In this document: positions 16,642 to 26,906 of the stretch, in pieces
Layout of the letters: every line of letters begins with the position of its first letter
Position numbering within the stretch: position 1 is the stretch's first letter
Assembly: GCA_036960375.1 (NCBI GenBank)
Contig: JBALVY010000011.1
Coordinates: 1 to 64,000, forward strand
Direction: 5' to 3'
From: CAWVSB01 sp036960375
Lineage (GTDB): Bacteria; Pseudomonadota; Gammaproteobacteria; Pseudomonadales; CAWVSB01
Length of the DNA: 64,000 nt
Notes under the pieces: generated by a model
What the model saw: the letters and a program-made list of their open reading frames with translations, nothing else
What the model was told of the DNA's origin: nothing
Database searches by the model: none
Translations under genes and position numbers: made by a program

Positions 16642-18164
16642 GGGCTCACCCCTACCAGTATTGACGGACTAACTGATACGAGCTTCAGCAGCGAGGCTAG
16701 CACGGGCTGGGCCAGGTCAAGTACCGGTTGCGGGTATAACCCCAGCCAAATCAGGCCAAGCATCATTAGCCCCATAGTAGACATCTCCCTCAGGTCATAA
16801 TCTGCCAGCTGTCTGCCCTCGACCGGTTCGCCCTGAAAGGCCCGTTGAATTAACAGTAATGAATAGATTGCTCCGGTAATTAAAGCGCTGGCCGCTATGA
16901 CAGTAAGCCACGGTGATACCTGAAATAAGCCTAATAACACAAGAAACTCGGCTACAAAGTTACCCAACCCAGGAAGCCCCAGTGAAGCGATAGCAAAAAA
17001 CATCGCACAGGCGCCCATTCTTGGCATGTTGAACCATAATCCGCCCATCTTGGTCATATCGCGGGTATGTAATCGATGCTGCAAACTACCGGCAATCATA
17101 AACAGGGCTGCAGTACTCAAGCCGTGAGCAACCATTTGCATCACCGCGCCTTGCAAGGCCAATTCATTCCAGGCGAATATACCCAGTAGTACAAAACCCA
17201 TATGGCTGACACTGCTATAGGCTACCAGACGTTTAAAGTCAGTCTGGGCATAGGCTAAAAGCGCACCATAGACAATACCTGCGGCACCAAGACACATAGC
17301 AACAGGCGCGAAATTTTGCGCGGCTTCCGGAAACAAGGGAATAGTAAAACGTAACAGCCCGTAGGCCCCCGTTTTGAGCAGAATACCCGCCAGGATCACG
17401 CTGCCCGCAGTGGGGGCTTGTGTATGTGCATCGGGTAACCAGGTATGAACTGGAAATCCCGGTAACTTGACTACAAATGCGATAAAGAAACCCAGCATTA
17501 ACCAGGTCGACCAGGGGTCACCAATAGGGTTATTCAGTAGATCGAAGTAGCTAAAGCTAAGCACGCCGGTGGCCTGACTATTAAGAAAGACCAATAACAG
17601 GATGGCAAACAGCATTAACAGACCGCTGACCTGAGTAAAGATGAAAAACTTCATTGAGGCATAGGCTTTTCCTTCATGCCCCCAAATGGCAATAAGCAAA
17701 TACATGGGTACCAGCATGACTTCCCAAAAGAGGAAAAACAGCATTAAGTCGAGCGCCATAAAGACACCCAAAACTCCGGCCAATGTCCACAGTATATTGG
17801 CCTGAAAAAACCCTGTTTTGAATTGTATTTCCTGCCAGGAAGACAATACAGCGACGATACCCAGTACCAATGTCAGCAACAATAAAATCAAACTTAAGCC
17901 GTCAAGCGCCAGTTCGAGACTTATTCCGAATCGGGGAATCCAGTCTTGTTTATAGTGCATCAGCCAACTATTTGCATTTGATGCATCGGGGATCAATTCA
18001 AACTGGCCGGCGGGAATACCTGAAATTAAATACAGCAGGAACAACAAATCGATGAAGATAACCAGTAGCGCGATAATACGTGGTAGATTTTTATCTATGC
18101 GTTCTGCCAGGCAGCACAAAAGACCACCGCCTAGTAGAATACCTATCAGGGCTATCATCGACAT
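16638..18164 (-). CDS. nuoM: NADH-quinone oxidoreductase subunit M
   Basis: A 508-residue antiporter-like membrane subunit of complex I. The essential Glu lies in LFFLFWEVMLVPMYLLI, and the channel Lys and loop in FVVKLPGFPVHTWLPDAHTQAPTAGS, named as a landmark. These residues form the central proton channel. The ATG overlaps the nuoL stop by one base (TGATG), and its own stop overlaps nuoN by four. Size agrees with the E. coli protein. Confidence 0.97.
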   Translation of the reverse strand: MSMIALIGILLGGGLLCCLAERIDKNLPRIIALLVIFIDLLFLLYLISGIPAGQFELIPDASNANSWLMHYKQDWIPRFGISLELALDGLSLILLLLTLVLGIVAVLSSWQEIQFKTGFFQANILWTLAGVLGVFMALDLMLFFLFWEVMLVPMYLLIAIWGHEGKAYASMKFFIFTQVSGLLMLFAILLLVFLNSQATGVLSFSYFDLLNNPIGDPWSTWLMLGFFIAFVVKLPGFPVHTWLPDAHTQAPTAGSVILAGILLKTGAYGLLRFTIPLFPEAAQNFAPVAMCLGAAGIVYGALLAYAQTDFKRLVAYSSVSHMGFVLLGIFAWNELALQGAVMQMVAHGLSTAALFMIAGSLQHRLHTRDMTKMGGLWFNMPRMGACAMFFAIASLGLPGLGNFVAEFLVLLGLFQVSPWLTVIAASALITGAIYSLLLIQRAFQGEPVEGRQLADYDLREMSTMGLMMLGLIWLGLYPQPVLDLAQPVLASLLKLVSVSPSILVGVSP

Positions 18165-19999
18165 CAGACAAAGCCTCCCGCTACCGCAATCAATATAATC
18201 AGCCCAACCACCATGCCTGTGGTATTCCAGCGAATGAGACCCGTCTGTGACTCACTGAGCAGTCGATTAAGCTGCTGGCACAAATCAACCAGGGCGTGAT
18301 AGAAATGGTCAGCCCACTCAGGCTTTAAGGCTGTGGTAACAATCTGATAAGGCTTCTCAATCAACAGCTCATAAAGAGAATCCATTTTCCAACCTGACTT
18401 CCAAAAACGATGCAAGGATTGACCAATTGAAGAATTCACCAGCGAACTGACATTTAATTGCTTGCCTAAAAAGAGAAAATAAGCCAGCGCCAAACCAATC
18501 AATGGGACGGCAACTGAGATAGCTTCAATTGACAGCGAAGGATGATGCGAAACAGATAGTGGGAACACAGAACTAAGCGGCTGTTTTATCCAGCCTCCTG
18601 CAATAGACAATCCACACAACAATATCAGGGGCAGGGCCATGCGCCAGCCGGGTTGTCTATCGGGCTCGGTTGTTGCGTCTCCAAAAAACACCACGAAAAC
18701 CAGTCGAAAACTGTATATCGCGGTAATTAATGCGCCGAGAAGCCCTCCCAACCATAATAGTGGACCAATAGAAGGCACTTCCCATGCCGCCATCAATATT
18801 TGATCTTTGCTATAAAAACCCGAGGTAAACGGTAATGCCGCCAAGGCAGCACTGCCAATCAAAAAGCTCCAGAATGGAATAGGCAATTTGGATCGCAATC
18901 CGCCCATTTTGAAGATGTCGTGCTCGTGGTGAAGGCAATGAATAACTGCACCGGCGGCAAGAAAAAGCAAAGCTTTAAAAAACGCGTGTGTCATCAAATG
19001 AAATACGCTGGCACTCCAGGCACCAACGCCCAGAGCCAGGAACATATAACCTATCTGGCTAATAGTGGAATAGGCAAGAATCCGCTTTATATCATTTTGG
19101 TTCAATGCACTAAATGCCGCCACCAACAAGGTGGCCAAGCCAATCAAAGCCACACAGGCGAGTACATCAGGTGCAAGTAGAAACAAACCATGGGTACGGG
19201 CAATAAGATAAACACCGGCCGTTACCATTGTCGCGGCATGAATAAGTGCACTCACCGGTGTTGGTCCCGCCATCGCATCTGGCAACCAGGTTTGCAAGGG
19301 TAACTGTGCCGATTTGCCCAGCGCCCCACCAAGCAACAGTGCCGCGGCAATTGTGGGCCATTGACTACCCACAGCCCAGTTTAGCTCGGCGGCTTGCATC
19401 AGCGGCTGAATATCCAGGGTGCCTAGTTGGGTAAACAACAGCAACAGTCCCAGTGCCATCGCGGTGTCTCCAACGCGAGTAACCACAAATGCCTTTCGCG
19501 CCGCCCGCCCGTTTGCACTATTGGTATACCAGAAACCTACTAGCAGATAACTGCATACACCAACACCCTCCCAACCGAGATAAAGAAGAAGCAAGTTATC
19601 CGCCATAACCAGTATCAGCATGGCGGCTACAAACATATTCAAGTAAGCGAAATAACGACTAAAGTCAGTATCTTCCTGCATGAATTCAGAAGAATACAAA
19701 TGGATGAGAAATCCCACCCCGGTAATGACCGACATCATTACCAAGCTTAAGCCATCTATGTAAAAAGCCATACGCGGCGCAAAACTACCCACCTGCATCC
19801 AGGTCCAATAGCTGATTTGGTAAGGCTCGACTGAGGGCAACATGGTGCTAACAACAGATAATACAAGCAGTGCCGACAGCCCCACAGAACCGACGCCCAG
19901 AATAGACACCACTGAGCCGGGTAGTTTGCCCGCACTGAGTATTAGCACAACCGAGCTCAGCAAAGGTAGAACAGGTATTAGCCAGATATATTCAAGCAT
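18164..19999 (-). CDS. nuoL: NADH-quinone oxidoreductase subunit L
   Basis: A 611-residue distal antiporter-like subunit, starting at the ATG at 19999, one base after the nuoK stop. A longer in-frame extension to 20080 would run back through nuoK and is not credible. LLYLGWEGVGVCSYLLVGFWY contains the conserved Glu, and KSAQLPLQTWLPDAMAGPTP the channel Lys and loop. The C-terminal part contains the long amphipathic helix and final transmembrane segment. It completes proton pumping with NuoM and NuoN. Confidence 0.97.
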   Translation of the reverse strand: MLEYIWLIPVLPLLSSVVLILSAGKLPGSVVSILGVGSVGLSALLVLSVVSTMLPSVEPYQISYWTWMQVGSFAPRMAFYIDGLSLVMMSVITGVGFLIHLYSSEFMQEDTDFSRYFAYLNMFVAAMLILVMADNLLLLYLGWEGVGVCSYLLVGFWYTNSANGRAARKAFVVTRVGDTAMALGLLLLFTQLGTLDIQPLMQAAELNWAVGSQWPTIAAALLLGGALGKSAQLPLQTWLPDAMAGPTPVSALIHAATMVTAGVYLIARTHGLFLLAPDVLACVALIGLATLLVAAFSALNQNDIKRILAYSTISQIGYMFLALGVGAWSASVFHLMTHAFFKALLFLAAGAVIHCLHHEHDIFKMGGLRSKLPIPFWSFLIGSAALAALPFTSGFYSKDQILMAAWEVPSIGPLLWLGGLLGALITAIYSFRLVFVVFFGDATTEPDRQPGWRMALPLILLCGLSIAGGWIKQPLSSVFPLSVSHHPSLSIEAISVAVPLIGLALAYFLFLGKQLNVSSLVNSSIGQSLHRFWKSGWKMDSLYELLIEKPYQIVTTALKPEWADHFYHALVDLCQQLNRLLSESQTGLIRWNTTGMVVGLIILIAVAGGFV

Positions 20000-20000
20000 A

Positions 20001-20315
20001 TCAACCCCGCAACCTGTTGGCTGAATCCATATCCAGCGTTCTAAAACGTCTGTGAATTTGTAGTACCAGACCCAAGCCAACCGACACCTCTGCCGCTGCT
20101 ACTGACAGTATTAATAGAAATATGACCTGGCCGTCAGGCTGATTCCAATGCGCGCCGGCTGCAACAAACGCCAGTGCTGCCGAATTCAACATAACCTCAA
20201 GAGACATAAGAATAAAAATAATATTACGCCGCACCATCAAGCCAACAAGTCCACAAACAAACAGTAAAGATGCCAGCAGTAATACGTGTTCCAGTGGTAT
20301 TGTTAGTCCGCTCAT
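20001..20315 (-). CDS. nuoK: NADH-quinone oxidoreductase subunit K
   Basis: A 104-residue subunit with three transmembrane helices. The second helix carries the conserved Glu in ILMSLEVMLNSAALAF, and the third the second Glu in AAAEVSVGLGL; both sit in the E-channel linking quinone chemistry to proton pumping. It overlaps nuoJ by four bases and is one base from the nuoL start. Confidence 0.97.
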   Translation of the reverse strand: MSGLTIPLEHVLLLASLLFVCGLVGLMVRRNIIFILMSLEVMLNSAALAFVAAGAHWNQPDGQVIFLLILSVAAAEVSVGLGLVLQIHRRFRTLDMDSANRLRG

Positions 20316-20833
20316 CCGGCCACCTCTTCATCGTCTTTAAGATGAAAGCGACGGCCAACATGATATGCGCCAACCAAACCAGCCATGAGCAGCATTGAAG
20401 CAATTTCGACTGCCAACACATAAGGGCCAAATAGACTTAAGCCCACATCTTTGGCACTGACAAGACTGACCAAAGTATCGCCTTCAGTAGTAGCGATCAC
20501 GGCAACCATTTCCAGTAATAGAATGACTGCTAATATACTGGGCACAATCCACGCTTTAATATCGAGGCGCTGCCTCTCTTGAGCATCGCCTCTTTCTCCA
20601 AGATTCAACATCATGATGACAAAGACAAACAACACCATAATGGCTCCGGCGTATATCACTACCTCCAATGCCGCAGCGAAGGGCGCACCAAGAAGGAAGA
20701 ATATCACCGCAATAGCCAACAACGAGACGATGAGATAAATCAAGGCATGCGCCGCATTGGAGCGACTCAAGGCACATACTGTTGCAACTAAAGCCACCAA
20801 AGCTGCTATATAAAACAATGCTGTTTCCATCAT
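20312..20833 (-). CDS. nuoJ: NADH-quinone oxidoreductase subunit J
   Basis: A 173-residue membrane subunit with five hydrophobic helices. The conserved third-helix region EVVIYAGAIMVLFVFVIMML, including the pi-bulge tyrosine, is present. It lies between nuoI and nuoK, each junction overlapping by four bases, which implies translational coupling. Length is close to other gammaproteobacterial NuoJ proteins. Confidence 0.96.
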   Translation of the reverse strand: MMETALFYIAALVALVATVCALSRSNAAHALIYLIVSLLAIAVIFFLLGAPFAAALEVVIYAGAIMVLFVFVIMMLNLGERGDAQERQRLDIKAWIVPSILAVILLLEMVAVIATTEGDTLVSLVSAKDVGLSLFGPYVLAVEIASMLLMAGLVGAYHVGRRFHLKDDEEVAG

Positions 20834-21357
20834 GGCAACAAACTTTTTACATCAATGGGTTGGGCTTCATTAAGTGCCTCGCCCTTATCTTTACCGTCGA
20901 TTTTTAATCCCGACACTCGATAAAAATTGTAATCATGGTATTTGCCCGGTCCATTAATTAAAAGATGTTCTTTTTCGTAGACCATATTATTACGATCGTA
21001 TTCACACATTTCAAAATCGGGCGTCAGCTGAATGGCATTAGTTGGACAGGCTTCCTCACACAGACCACACATAATGCAACGAGAAAAGTTAATACGAAAA
21101 AACTCCGGATACCAACGACCGTCTTCTCGCACACCCTGCTGCAGGGCAATACAATCGGGCGGGCACGCTACTGCGCATAGATTGCAGGCCACACAGCGCT
21201 CATCACCGTCGGGGTCGCGGGTCAATACAATCCGTCCGCGATAACGTGGCGCGAGATAGGGTTTTTCTTCTGGATATTGCACAGTTTCTGCTTTGGTAAA
21301 GCTGTGCTGCAAAATAGTCCACATCGTCTGCAATTGGCTAAACAGTGCTTTAAACAT
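20830..21357 (-). CDS. nuoI: NADH-quinone oxidoreductase subunit I (2x[4Fe-4S])
   Basis: A 175-residue ferredoxin-like subunit. Two cluster motifs are complete: C55-C58-C61-C65 with the Pro after it, and C94-C97-C100-C104, which hold clusters N6a and N6b. The N-terminal amphipathic helix contacts the membrane arm. It passes electrons from NuoG to NuoB. It begins three bases after nuoH stops. Confidence 0.97.
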   Translation of the reverse strand: MFKALFSQLQTMWTILQHSFTKAETVQYPEEKPYLAPRYRGRIVLTRDPDGDERCVACNLCAVACPPDCIALQQGVREDGRWYPEFFRINFSRCIMCGLCEEACPTNAIQLTPDFEMCEYDRNNMVYEKEHLLINGPGKYHDYNFYRVSGLKIDGKDKGEALNEAQPIDVKSLLP

Positions 21358-21360
21358 AGC

Positions 21361-22323
21361 TTATGGCCCTCCCTGTTGTAGCCACAACGCTATTGCGCCG
21401 GTCACAACGAGATTAATCAGGGTAATGGGTAACATAATCTTCCAGCCCAGCGACATCAGCTGATCGTAGCGCGGCCGGGGAATGGCTGCACGCAATAATA
21501 TAAAGAAACAAATGACAACAAATGTTTTCAGACAGAACCACACTATCGGCGGCAACCATGGCCCCAACCACCCGCCAAAAAACAAAGTCGTAATCATACT
21601 GGAAATGAGGATTAGACCCAGGTATTCACCCAGCATAAACATGGCAAACTTCATACCACCATATTCTGTGTGGAAACCCGCGGTAAGCTCATGCTCTGCT
21701 TCAGGCAAATCGAAGGGCAAACGATGACTTTCTGCAATCCCGGCTATCACGAAAACAAATAGCCCGAGAAATTGCGGCACGCAATACCAGAGACCACGCT
21801 GCGCTTCAACGATGTCCTGCAAACTGAAACTACCACTGAGCATCACTACACCAATAAGTGATAAACCCATAAAAACTTCATAGCTGACCATCTGGGCGGC
21901 TGAGCGCAGGCCACCTAGTAATGCATATTTATTATTAGATGCCAGACCACCGAGCAATACACTATAGACGGCAAGTGACGTCATACCCAAAAAGAACAAA
22001 AGACCTATGTTGACATCAATAATATGTAAACCGGGGCCGAAAGGCACGACGGCGAAGCCCAATAACATAGCCACAACAATTGCAGTAGGAGCAAAAATAA
22101 ATACCACTTTGTCGGCAAAGGGCGGCACCCAATCGTCCTTAGTCAGCAGTTTTATCATGTCCGCAGCCACTTGCAAAATACCAAACGGTCCCAAACGGTT
22201 GGGCCCGTAACGATCCTGCCAAATACCCAGCAGCCGTCTTTCAAACCATGTCAAAATAGCGGCGCCGGCTACAGCTGACAGCATGATGGCAATGGAGAAG
22301 AGAATGGTCGACATATTAGACAT
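21361..22323 (-). CDS. nuoH: NADH-quinone oxidoreductase subunit H
   Basis: A 320-residue membrane subunit that anchors the peripheral arm and forms much of the quinone-binding cavity. The family signature ERRLLGIWQDRYGPNRLGPFG and the loop ESHRLPFDLPEAEHELTAGF, named as landmarks, contain the conserved acidic cluster at the start of the E-channel. The start overlaps the end of nuoG by eight bases. About eight transmembrane segments are visible. Confidence 0.97.
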   Translation of the reverse strand: MSNMSTILFSIAIMLSAVAGAAILTWFERRLLGIWQDRYGPNRLGPFGILQVAADMIKLLTKDDWVPPFADKVVFIFAPTAIVVAMLLGFAVVPFGPGLHIIDVNIGLLFFLGMTSLAVYSVLLGGLASNNKYALLGGLRSAAQMVSYEVFMGLSLIGVVMLSGSFSLQDIVEAQRGLWYCVPQFLGLFVFVIAGIAESHRLPFDLPEAEHELTAGFHTEYGGMKFAMFMLGEYLGLILISSMITTLFFGGWLGPWLPPIVWFCLKTFVVICFFILLRAAIPRPRYDQLMSLGWKIMLPITLINLVVTGAIALWLQQGGP

Positions 22324-25087
22324 GCCGGCTACCTCCGTCAGTGCTAATCACCTGCGGCTTTTTATGTTGCCAATTCTGGGCTTTTGCCAGACAGACACTA
22401 TCGCCGGGGCGTAAATTATTAGTATCTTGAAAACCGCAAACGAAGCCTGCACAACCCTGCGCTAACGAATCATCAATGCCCAGTTCAAAATGGTACTCTT
22501 TACCGTCGACCATGATAACGACGCCATCCCCCTGGTGGACTCCCATCACGATGGCATCATCGGGGTGTAGAAATACCGCAGGACTGTCGGCTAGCTCTGC
22601 AATGGCAGGCGCTAACATGCTGAGTTCGTCACTGCCAAAAATACGCTGTAGAGGAACCAGTAAGAATTCACCAACTGAGGCGTGAAATGGTCCAGGTATT
22701 GACTCCGCCGTCAGCGTATTACCATCGCCAATAATGAGTCTGCTGCCCGCAGTGCCGCCCTTCAAAGCACCGCCAACGCCATGCTGAAATTTGTGTAAGG
22801 ACTGATTGGAATTCCAGCCCGGCGCCCAGACATAAGGCAGCAGTGCCCCCACCTCGTTGCCATTAAGGCCTTCCATTGAATAGGCCAAGGGAGTTTCGAT
22901 ATCTTGCGTTTGTTTGGGTTCGTGGATTTGCACGCCGGCATGCATTGCCGTGCGGCCACTGTAACGGTGCGTCTGGCGAGGTATTTTCATACCTCTTAAT
23001 CGATAATCAGCGCCTGGCGCCGCATCCTTTATCCCGCTTAGCGCACCCACCTCACTTGCACAGGCATCAACAATATCATCAAAATGCTCAATTAATGCCA
23101 ATTCTGCTTTACCCAGCTTGCGCGATAAAGCCAATAACCATTGCCAGTCCGCCAGTACGTCGTCAGCAGGCTCAAACACGGGATACGAGCGTTGGGCCCT
23201 GCCCTCGCTGCTGACATAAGTGGATTCAGTTTCCGCAAAACTGGAAACAGGAATAACCAGCGAAGCCATAGACGTTGTTTCAGTATCGACGCAATCAAGT
23301 ACAATCAGCTTCGATACCGAAGCAAGTAATTGTGTTATTTGACCAGAGCCGGCGCGCCTGAACAGATCATTCTCAAGCACAATAAGCGTATCAATTTCAC
23401 CCGCTATAGCACGGACGGTGAGTTCGGCTAAATCCTGGCCTTCACCGCCGGTTAATAACGCCTGCCCGAGACTGTTACATTCAGGCACACAAAAACTCAA
23501 CATCACTCCAGTATTAGTTTGCTGTAAAGCCCGTGTGATGAGCGCCGCTGCCTGACAAATACCCACATGCTGGCTGCCCGTACCCGACACAACCAAGGGG
23601 GCTGCAGCCTGCTGTAAATCTTTGGCTATTTGCTGTGCGAGATTTGAATACCTATCCGATAATTTATCTACCGGTGGCAGACTGTCGTCAATAAAGTGGG
23701 CGACAGCAAAACCCAGCCGGGCGATATCGTCAGGAGCCATCGCGCTGGTCGAGATGGCTATATCGTCGAGCCGGGTATCTTTAACCGCTATAGCGTATAG
23801 AGGTTTACGCTGATTCTGAGCGAGATTACGAATCGCTGCATCTTGCCAGTCCTGCAAGCCTAATGTCTCACCCAGTTCCGCCGCCATATTATGAGTAACT
23901 GCCTGACGCAACGACAAGGCTAGTCTCGGTGCGGTATTGGTGACATCTTCACCAAGGATTAATACAGCATCGGCGGTTTCCATCTTTTTCAGCGACGGTG
24001 GCGGCGACCTACCAGACAACATCAACTGAGATATTTCTGCCACCAGCATGGCCTCATCATCATTCATGCCATTACTAAAATTGTCTTCTCCAACCAGCTT
24101 ACGTAACAAATAGTTAGCTTCCACGGAGGCCCGCGGCGAACCAATACCCGCTACCCTACTTTGGGCTAGCCAAGCTACGGATGTCTCTAAGGCCACATCG
24201 CGGTTAATCGCATTAAAACGGCCATCGGTATCTCTTAATCCGGAAAACTTTAACCGTTTCTCACTGTTGACAAAGGCGCCGCCGAAACGCCCGCGATCAC
24301 AAAGAAAATAGCCGTTGACCTCTACATTGAAACGATTGTGTATGCGCTTTAATCGTCCATAACGCTCGCCAGGCATGGTATTACAACCTACCGCGCAGCC
24401 AGTACATACTGAAGGCGCCGATTGAAGGTCCCATTTACGGGTATAGTCCTTGACCAGAGTTTCATCGGTAAATACACCGGTCGGGCAGACTTCAACCAGG
24501 TTTCCGCTGAATTCGCTTTCTAATACGCCAGCTTCATGGCGACCAAAATAGACATGGTCGTGTGCCGCCATTGCCGCTAAATCATCGCCTCCAGCGTAAT
24601 CACGGTAGAATCGTGTGCAGCGGTAACAGCTAATACAGCGATTCATCTCATGATGAATAAGCGGCCCAAGATACTGGTTACGGTGGGTATTCTTTTTCCC
24701 GCGGTATGTTCTATCCCGATGACCTGACATAACAGTCATATCCTGTAGGTGGCATTCGCCGCCTTCAGCACAGACTGGGCAATCATGTGGATGATTTAAC
24801 ATCAGTGCTTCTATTACTGTGGCACGAAATTCGCTAGCCTTTTCTCCGCCCAATGAAAAACGCGCACCTTCGCTAACCGGCGTCATACAGCCCATCACAA
24901 TACGCCCGCGAGTATCTTCATCATTGAGATACTGCACTACCGCGCATTGACGACAGGCGCCAATAGAGCCCATGGCCGGGTGCCAACAGAAGTAGGGTAA
25001 ATCCAGTTTCAGTCCGAGGCAGGCCTCCAACAGATTATTGCCCGCTTCAACTTCATACTCGATGTCATCAATGATGATTTTAGGCAT
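22316..25087 (-). CDS. nuoG: NADH-quinone oxidoreductase subunit G
   Basis: A 923-residue iron-sulfur subunit. The [2Fe-2S] cluster N1b is held by C34, C45, C48 and C67, the same positions as in E. coli. The HxxxC motif for N5 (HPHDCPVC) and CISCYRC for N4 follow. CTGCAVGC and a later Cys (GYFLCDRG) supply the extra N7 cluster of bacterial NuoG. The rest is a degenerate molybdopterin-oxidoreductase fold. The start is the ATG at 25087 with GGAGG eight bases upstream; it overlaps the nuoF stop by eight bases. Confidence 0.96.
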   Translation of the reverse strand: MPKIIIDDIEYEVEAGNNLLEACLGLKLDLPYFCWHPAMGSIGACRQCAVVQYLNDEDTRGRIVMGCMTPVSEGARFSLGGEKASEFRATVIEALMLNHPHDCPVCAEGGECHLQDMTVMSGHRDRTYRGKKNTHRNQYLGPLIHHEMNRCISCYRCTRFYRDYAGGDDLAAMAAHDHVYFGRHEAGVLESEFSGNLVEVCPTGVFTDETLVKDYTRKWDLQSAPSVCTGCAVGCNTMPGERYGRLKRIHNRFNVEVNGYFLCDRGRFGGAFVNSEKRLKFSGLRDTDGRFNAINRDVALETSVAWLAQSRVAGIGSPRASVEANYLLRKLVGEDNFSNGMNDDEAMLVAEISQLMLSGRSPPPSLKKMETADAVLILGEDVTNTAPRLALSLRQAVTHNMAAELGETLGLQDWQDAAIRNLAQNQRKPLYAIAVKDTRLDDIAISTSAMAPDDIARLGFAVAHFIDDSLPPVDKLSDRYSNLAQQIAKDLQQAAAPLVVSGTGSQHVGICQAAALITRALQQTNTGVMLSFCVPECNSLGQALLTGGEGQDLAELTVRAIAGEIDTLIVLENDLFRRAGSGQITQLLASVSKLIVLDCVDTETTSMASLVIPVSSFAETESTYVSSEGRAQRSYPVFEPADDVLADWQWLLALSRKLGKAELALIEHFDDIVDACASEVGALSGIKDAAPGADYRLRGMKIPRQTHRYSGRTAMHAGVQIHEPKQTQDIETPLAYSMEGLNGNEVGALLPYVWAPGWNSNQSLHKFQHGVGGALKGGTAGSRLIIGDGNTLTAESIPGPFHASVGEFLLVPLQRIFGSDELSMLAPAIAELADSPAVFLHPDDAIVMGVHQGDGVVIMVDGKEYHFELGIDDSLAQGCAGFVCGFQDTNNLRPGDSVCLAKAQNWQHKKPQVISTDGGSRHV

Positions 25088-26381
25088 CAGACTGGCCTCC
25101 ATCACACATTGGGCAAGACTCGCCATCTATATGGCGGCGAAAATCCTCCGGGAAATACTTCATTGCACTGCTTAAGGGTTCCATAGCGCCCGGTGCCAAA
25201 GCGCAATGCGTATTACCCATCGCACCAATAAAATTCACCTGCCGTGATAGCGTATGCATATCTTCTTGCCTGCCTCGACCGGCCAAAATATCACCAAGAA
25301 CCTGTGACGACCAGGGCAGTCCATCGCGACAGGGAGTACAGAAACCACAAGATTCCTGTGCGAAAAAATCTATCAGATTTTTCACCATGGCGACGGCACA
25401 GGTCTTGTCATCCAAAATAATCATAGTGCCCGTGCCCATGCGACTGCCAGCCTTACCTATCACGTTATAGTCCATCGCAAGATCCAGATGGTCCTGGGTA
25501 AGGAAATCCGTTGAGCCTCCTCCCGGCAAAAATCCTTTTAGCTTATAGCCTTCGCGCATCCCTCCAGCGTGGTGTTCTAGAATTTCTCGAATAGGTGTTC
25601 CCATGGGCAATTCCCAACAGCCAGGGTTATTGACCTGTCCGCTAACGCCAAACAGCTTTGTTCCGGCATCTTCACCGACACCCAAACTCTGATACCACTC
25701 GACACCGCGCTCGATGATATGAGGGATATTACATAGCGTTTCTACGTTATTGACTATTGTGGGACGGCCCCACAGACCACTTACCTGAGGAAAAGGGGGT
25801 TTAGCGCGCGGATTGGCCCGTTTCCCTTCCAGTGAACTAATAAGTGCGGTCTCTTCACCGCAAATATAGCGTCCTGCACTGCTGTGCAACAACAACTCCA
25901 GGTTGTAACCGCTGCCCAAGATATTGTCACCCAGATAACCTTTGGCGTAACAATCCGCGATTGCCTGCTCCAGTCGCTCAGCCGCAACATGGTATTCACA
26001 GCGCAAGAAGATATAGGCGATATCGGCCTGAATGGTATAACTGGCTAGAATCATTCCTTCAATTAATTGATGCGGATCGTATTCCAGTAACAAGCGATCC
26101 TTGAATGTACCCGGCTCCATTTCGTCCGCGTTGGCTATCAGATACTTATGACCGGGCGTCGCCTTATCGCCCATTGGAACAAAACTCCACTTCATTCCTG
26201 TCGGGAAACCCGCGCCGCCACGACCGCGCAGGTTGGAATCCTGGACTAGCTTCAAGCAATCTTCGGGGCTGTATTCCGCCAGCGCTTTACGCAGTCCGGC
26301 ATAACCTCCGTTTTCTTCGTAGGCCGCTATATCCGTCGGTGGTTTATCAGCTCCAATATTGCGAGTTAATACTTTTTCCAT
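25080..26381 (-). CDS. nuoF: NADH-quinone oxidoreductase subunit F (FMN/NADH-binding)
   Basis: A 433-residue soluble subunit where NADH is oxidised. RGRGGAGFPTGMKW binds NADH, and AGRYICGEETALISSLEG with GRPTIVNNVETL binds FMN. SCGFCTPCRDG plus a later Cys (NTHCALAPGA) hold the [4Fe-4S] cluster N3. Its start overlaps the nuoE stop by one base. It is a clear full-length member. Confidence 0.97.
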   Translation of the reverse strand: MEKVLTRNIGADKPPTDIAAYEENGGYAGLRKALAEYSPEDCLKLVQDSNLRGRGGAGFPTGMKWSFVPMGDKATPGHKYLIANADEMEPGTFKDRLLLEYDPHQLIEGMILASYTIQADIAYIFLRCEYHVAAERLEQAIADCYAKGYLGDNILGSGYNLELLLHSSAGRYICGEETALISSLEGKRANPRAKPPFPQVSGLWGRPTIVNNVETLCNIPHIIERGVEWYQSLGVGEDAGTKLFGVSGQVNNPGCWELPMGTPIREILEHHAGGMREGYKLKGFLPGGGSTDFLTQDHLDLAMDYNVIGKAGSRMGTGTMIILDDKTCAVAMVKNLIDFFAQESCGFCTPCRDGLPWSSQVLGDILAGRGRQEDMHTLSRQVNFIGAMGNTHCALAPGAMEPLSSAMKYFPEDFRRHIDGESCPMCDGGQSDA

Positions 26382-26875
26382 CAGGATTCGCCTCCCGCAG
26401 AAGAGGCAAATATTTTCTGTATTTTCTGTCTATCAAGATCTTCATGCAAGTCTTCACCGACCATCATCACAGGCGCTTTGTCACAGGCCCCCAGGCAGGT
26501 TACCGGCAACAATGTATATTTGTTATCGGCTGTTGTTTCTCCCTCACGCACTCCGAGTAACTCTGTTATTTGACTGCGCAAGCCGTCGCAACCTTTTATC
26601 CAACAACTGACGCTGCCGCAAAACAGGATCACTTTGTCACCTACCGGCTGGCGGTAAATCAAGTTGTAGAACGTGGCAATACCTTCCAATTCTGCCGCCG
26701 ACATTTCCAAATAATGGGCAATGGCCTTTAAGCTCTCGTCTGAAACCCAGCCTCTGAAAGACTGCACGATTTTTAGCGCATCGATAGCTGCCGCCGACTT
26801 ATAAGGGACATGAGCCAACTCGGCATCAATAGCTGCCAGTTCTTCATTGCTCAATGAACTTATCAGCTCGACCAT
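26381..26875 (-). CDS. nuoE: NADH-quinone oxidoreductase subunit E ([2Fe-2S])
   Basis: A 164-residue thioredoxin-fold subunit. Cluster N1a is bound by C86 and C91 (CGSVSC) and C127 and C131 (CLGAC). The N-terminal half is the usual helical bundle (MSAAELEGIATFYN). It forms the NADH-dehydrogenase module with NuoF and NuoG. A 31-bp gap separates it from nuoCD. Confidence 0.97.
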   Translation of the reverse strand: MVELISSLSNEELAAIDAELAHVPYKSAAAIDALKIVQSFRGWVSDESLKAIAHYLEMSAAELEGIATFYNLIYRQPVGDKVILFCGSVSCWIKGCDGLRSQITELLGVREGETTADNKYTLLPVTCLGACDKAPVMMVGEDLHEDLDRQKIQKIFASSAGGES

Positions 26876-26906
26876 AGGTTATCCTTTACGACTCGATACA
26901 TCATGA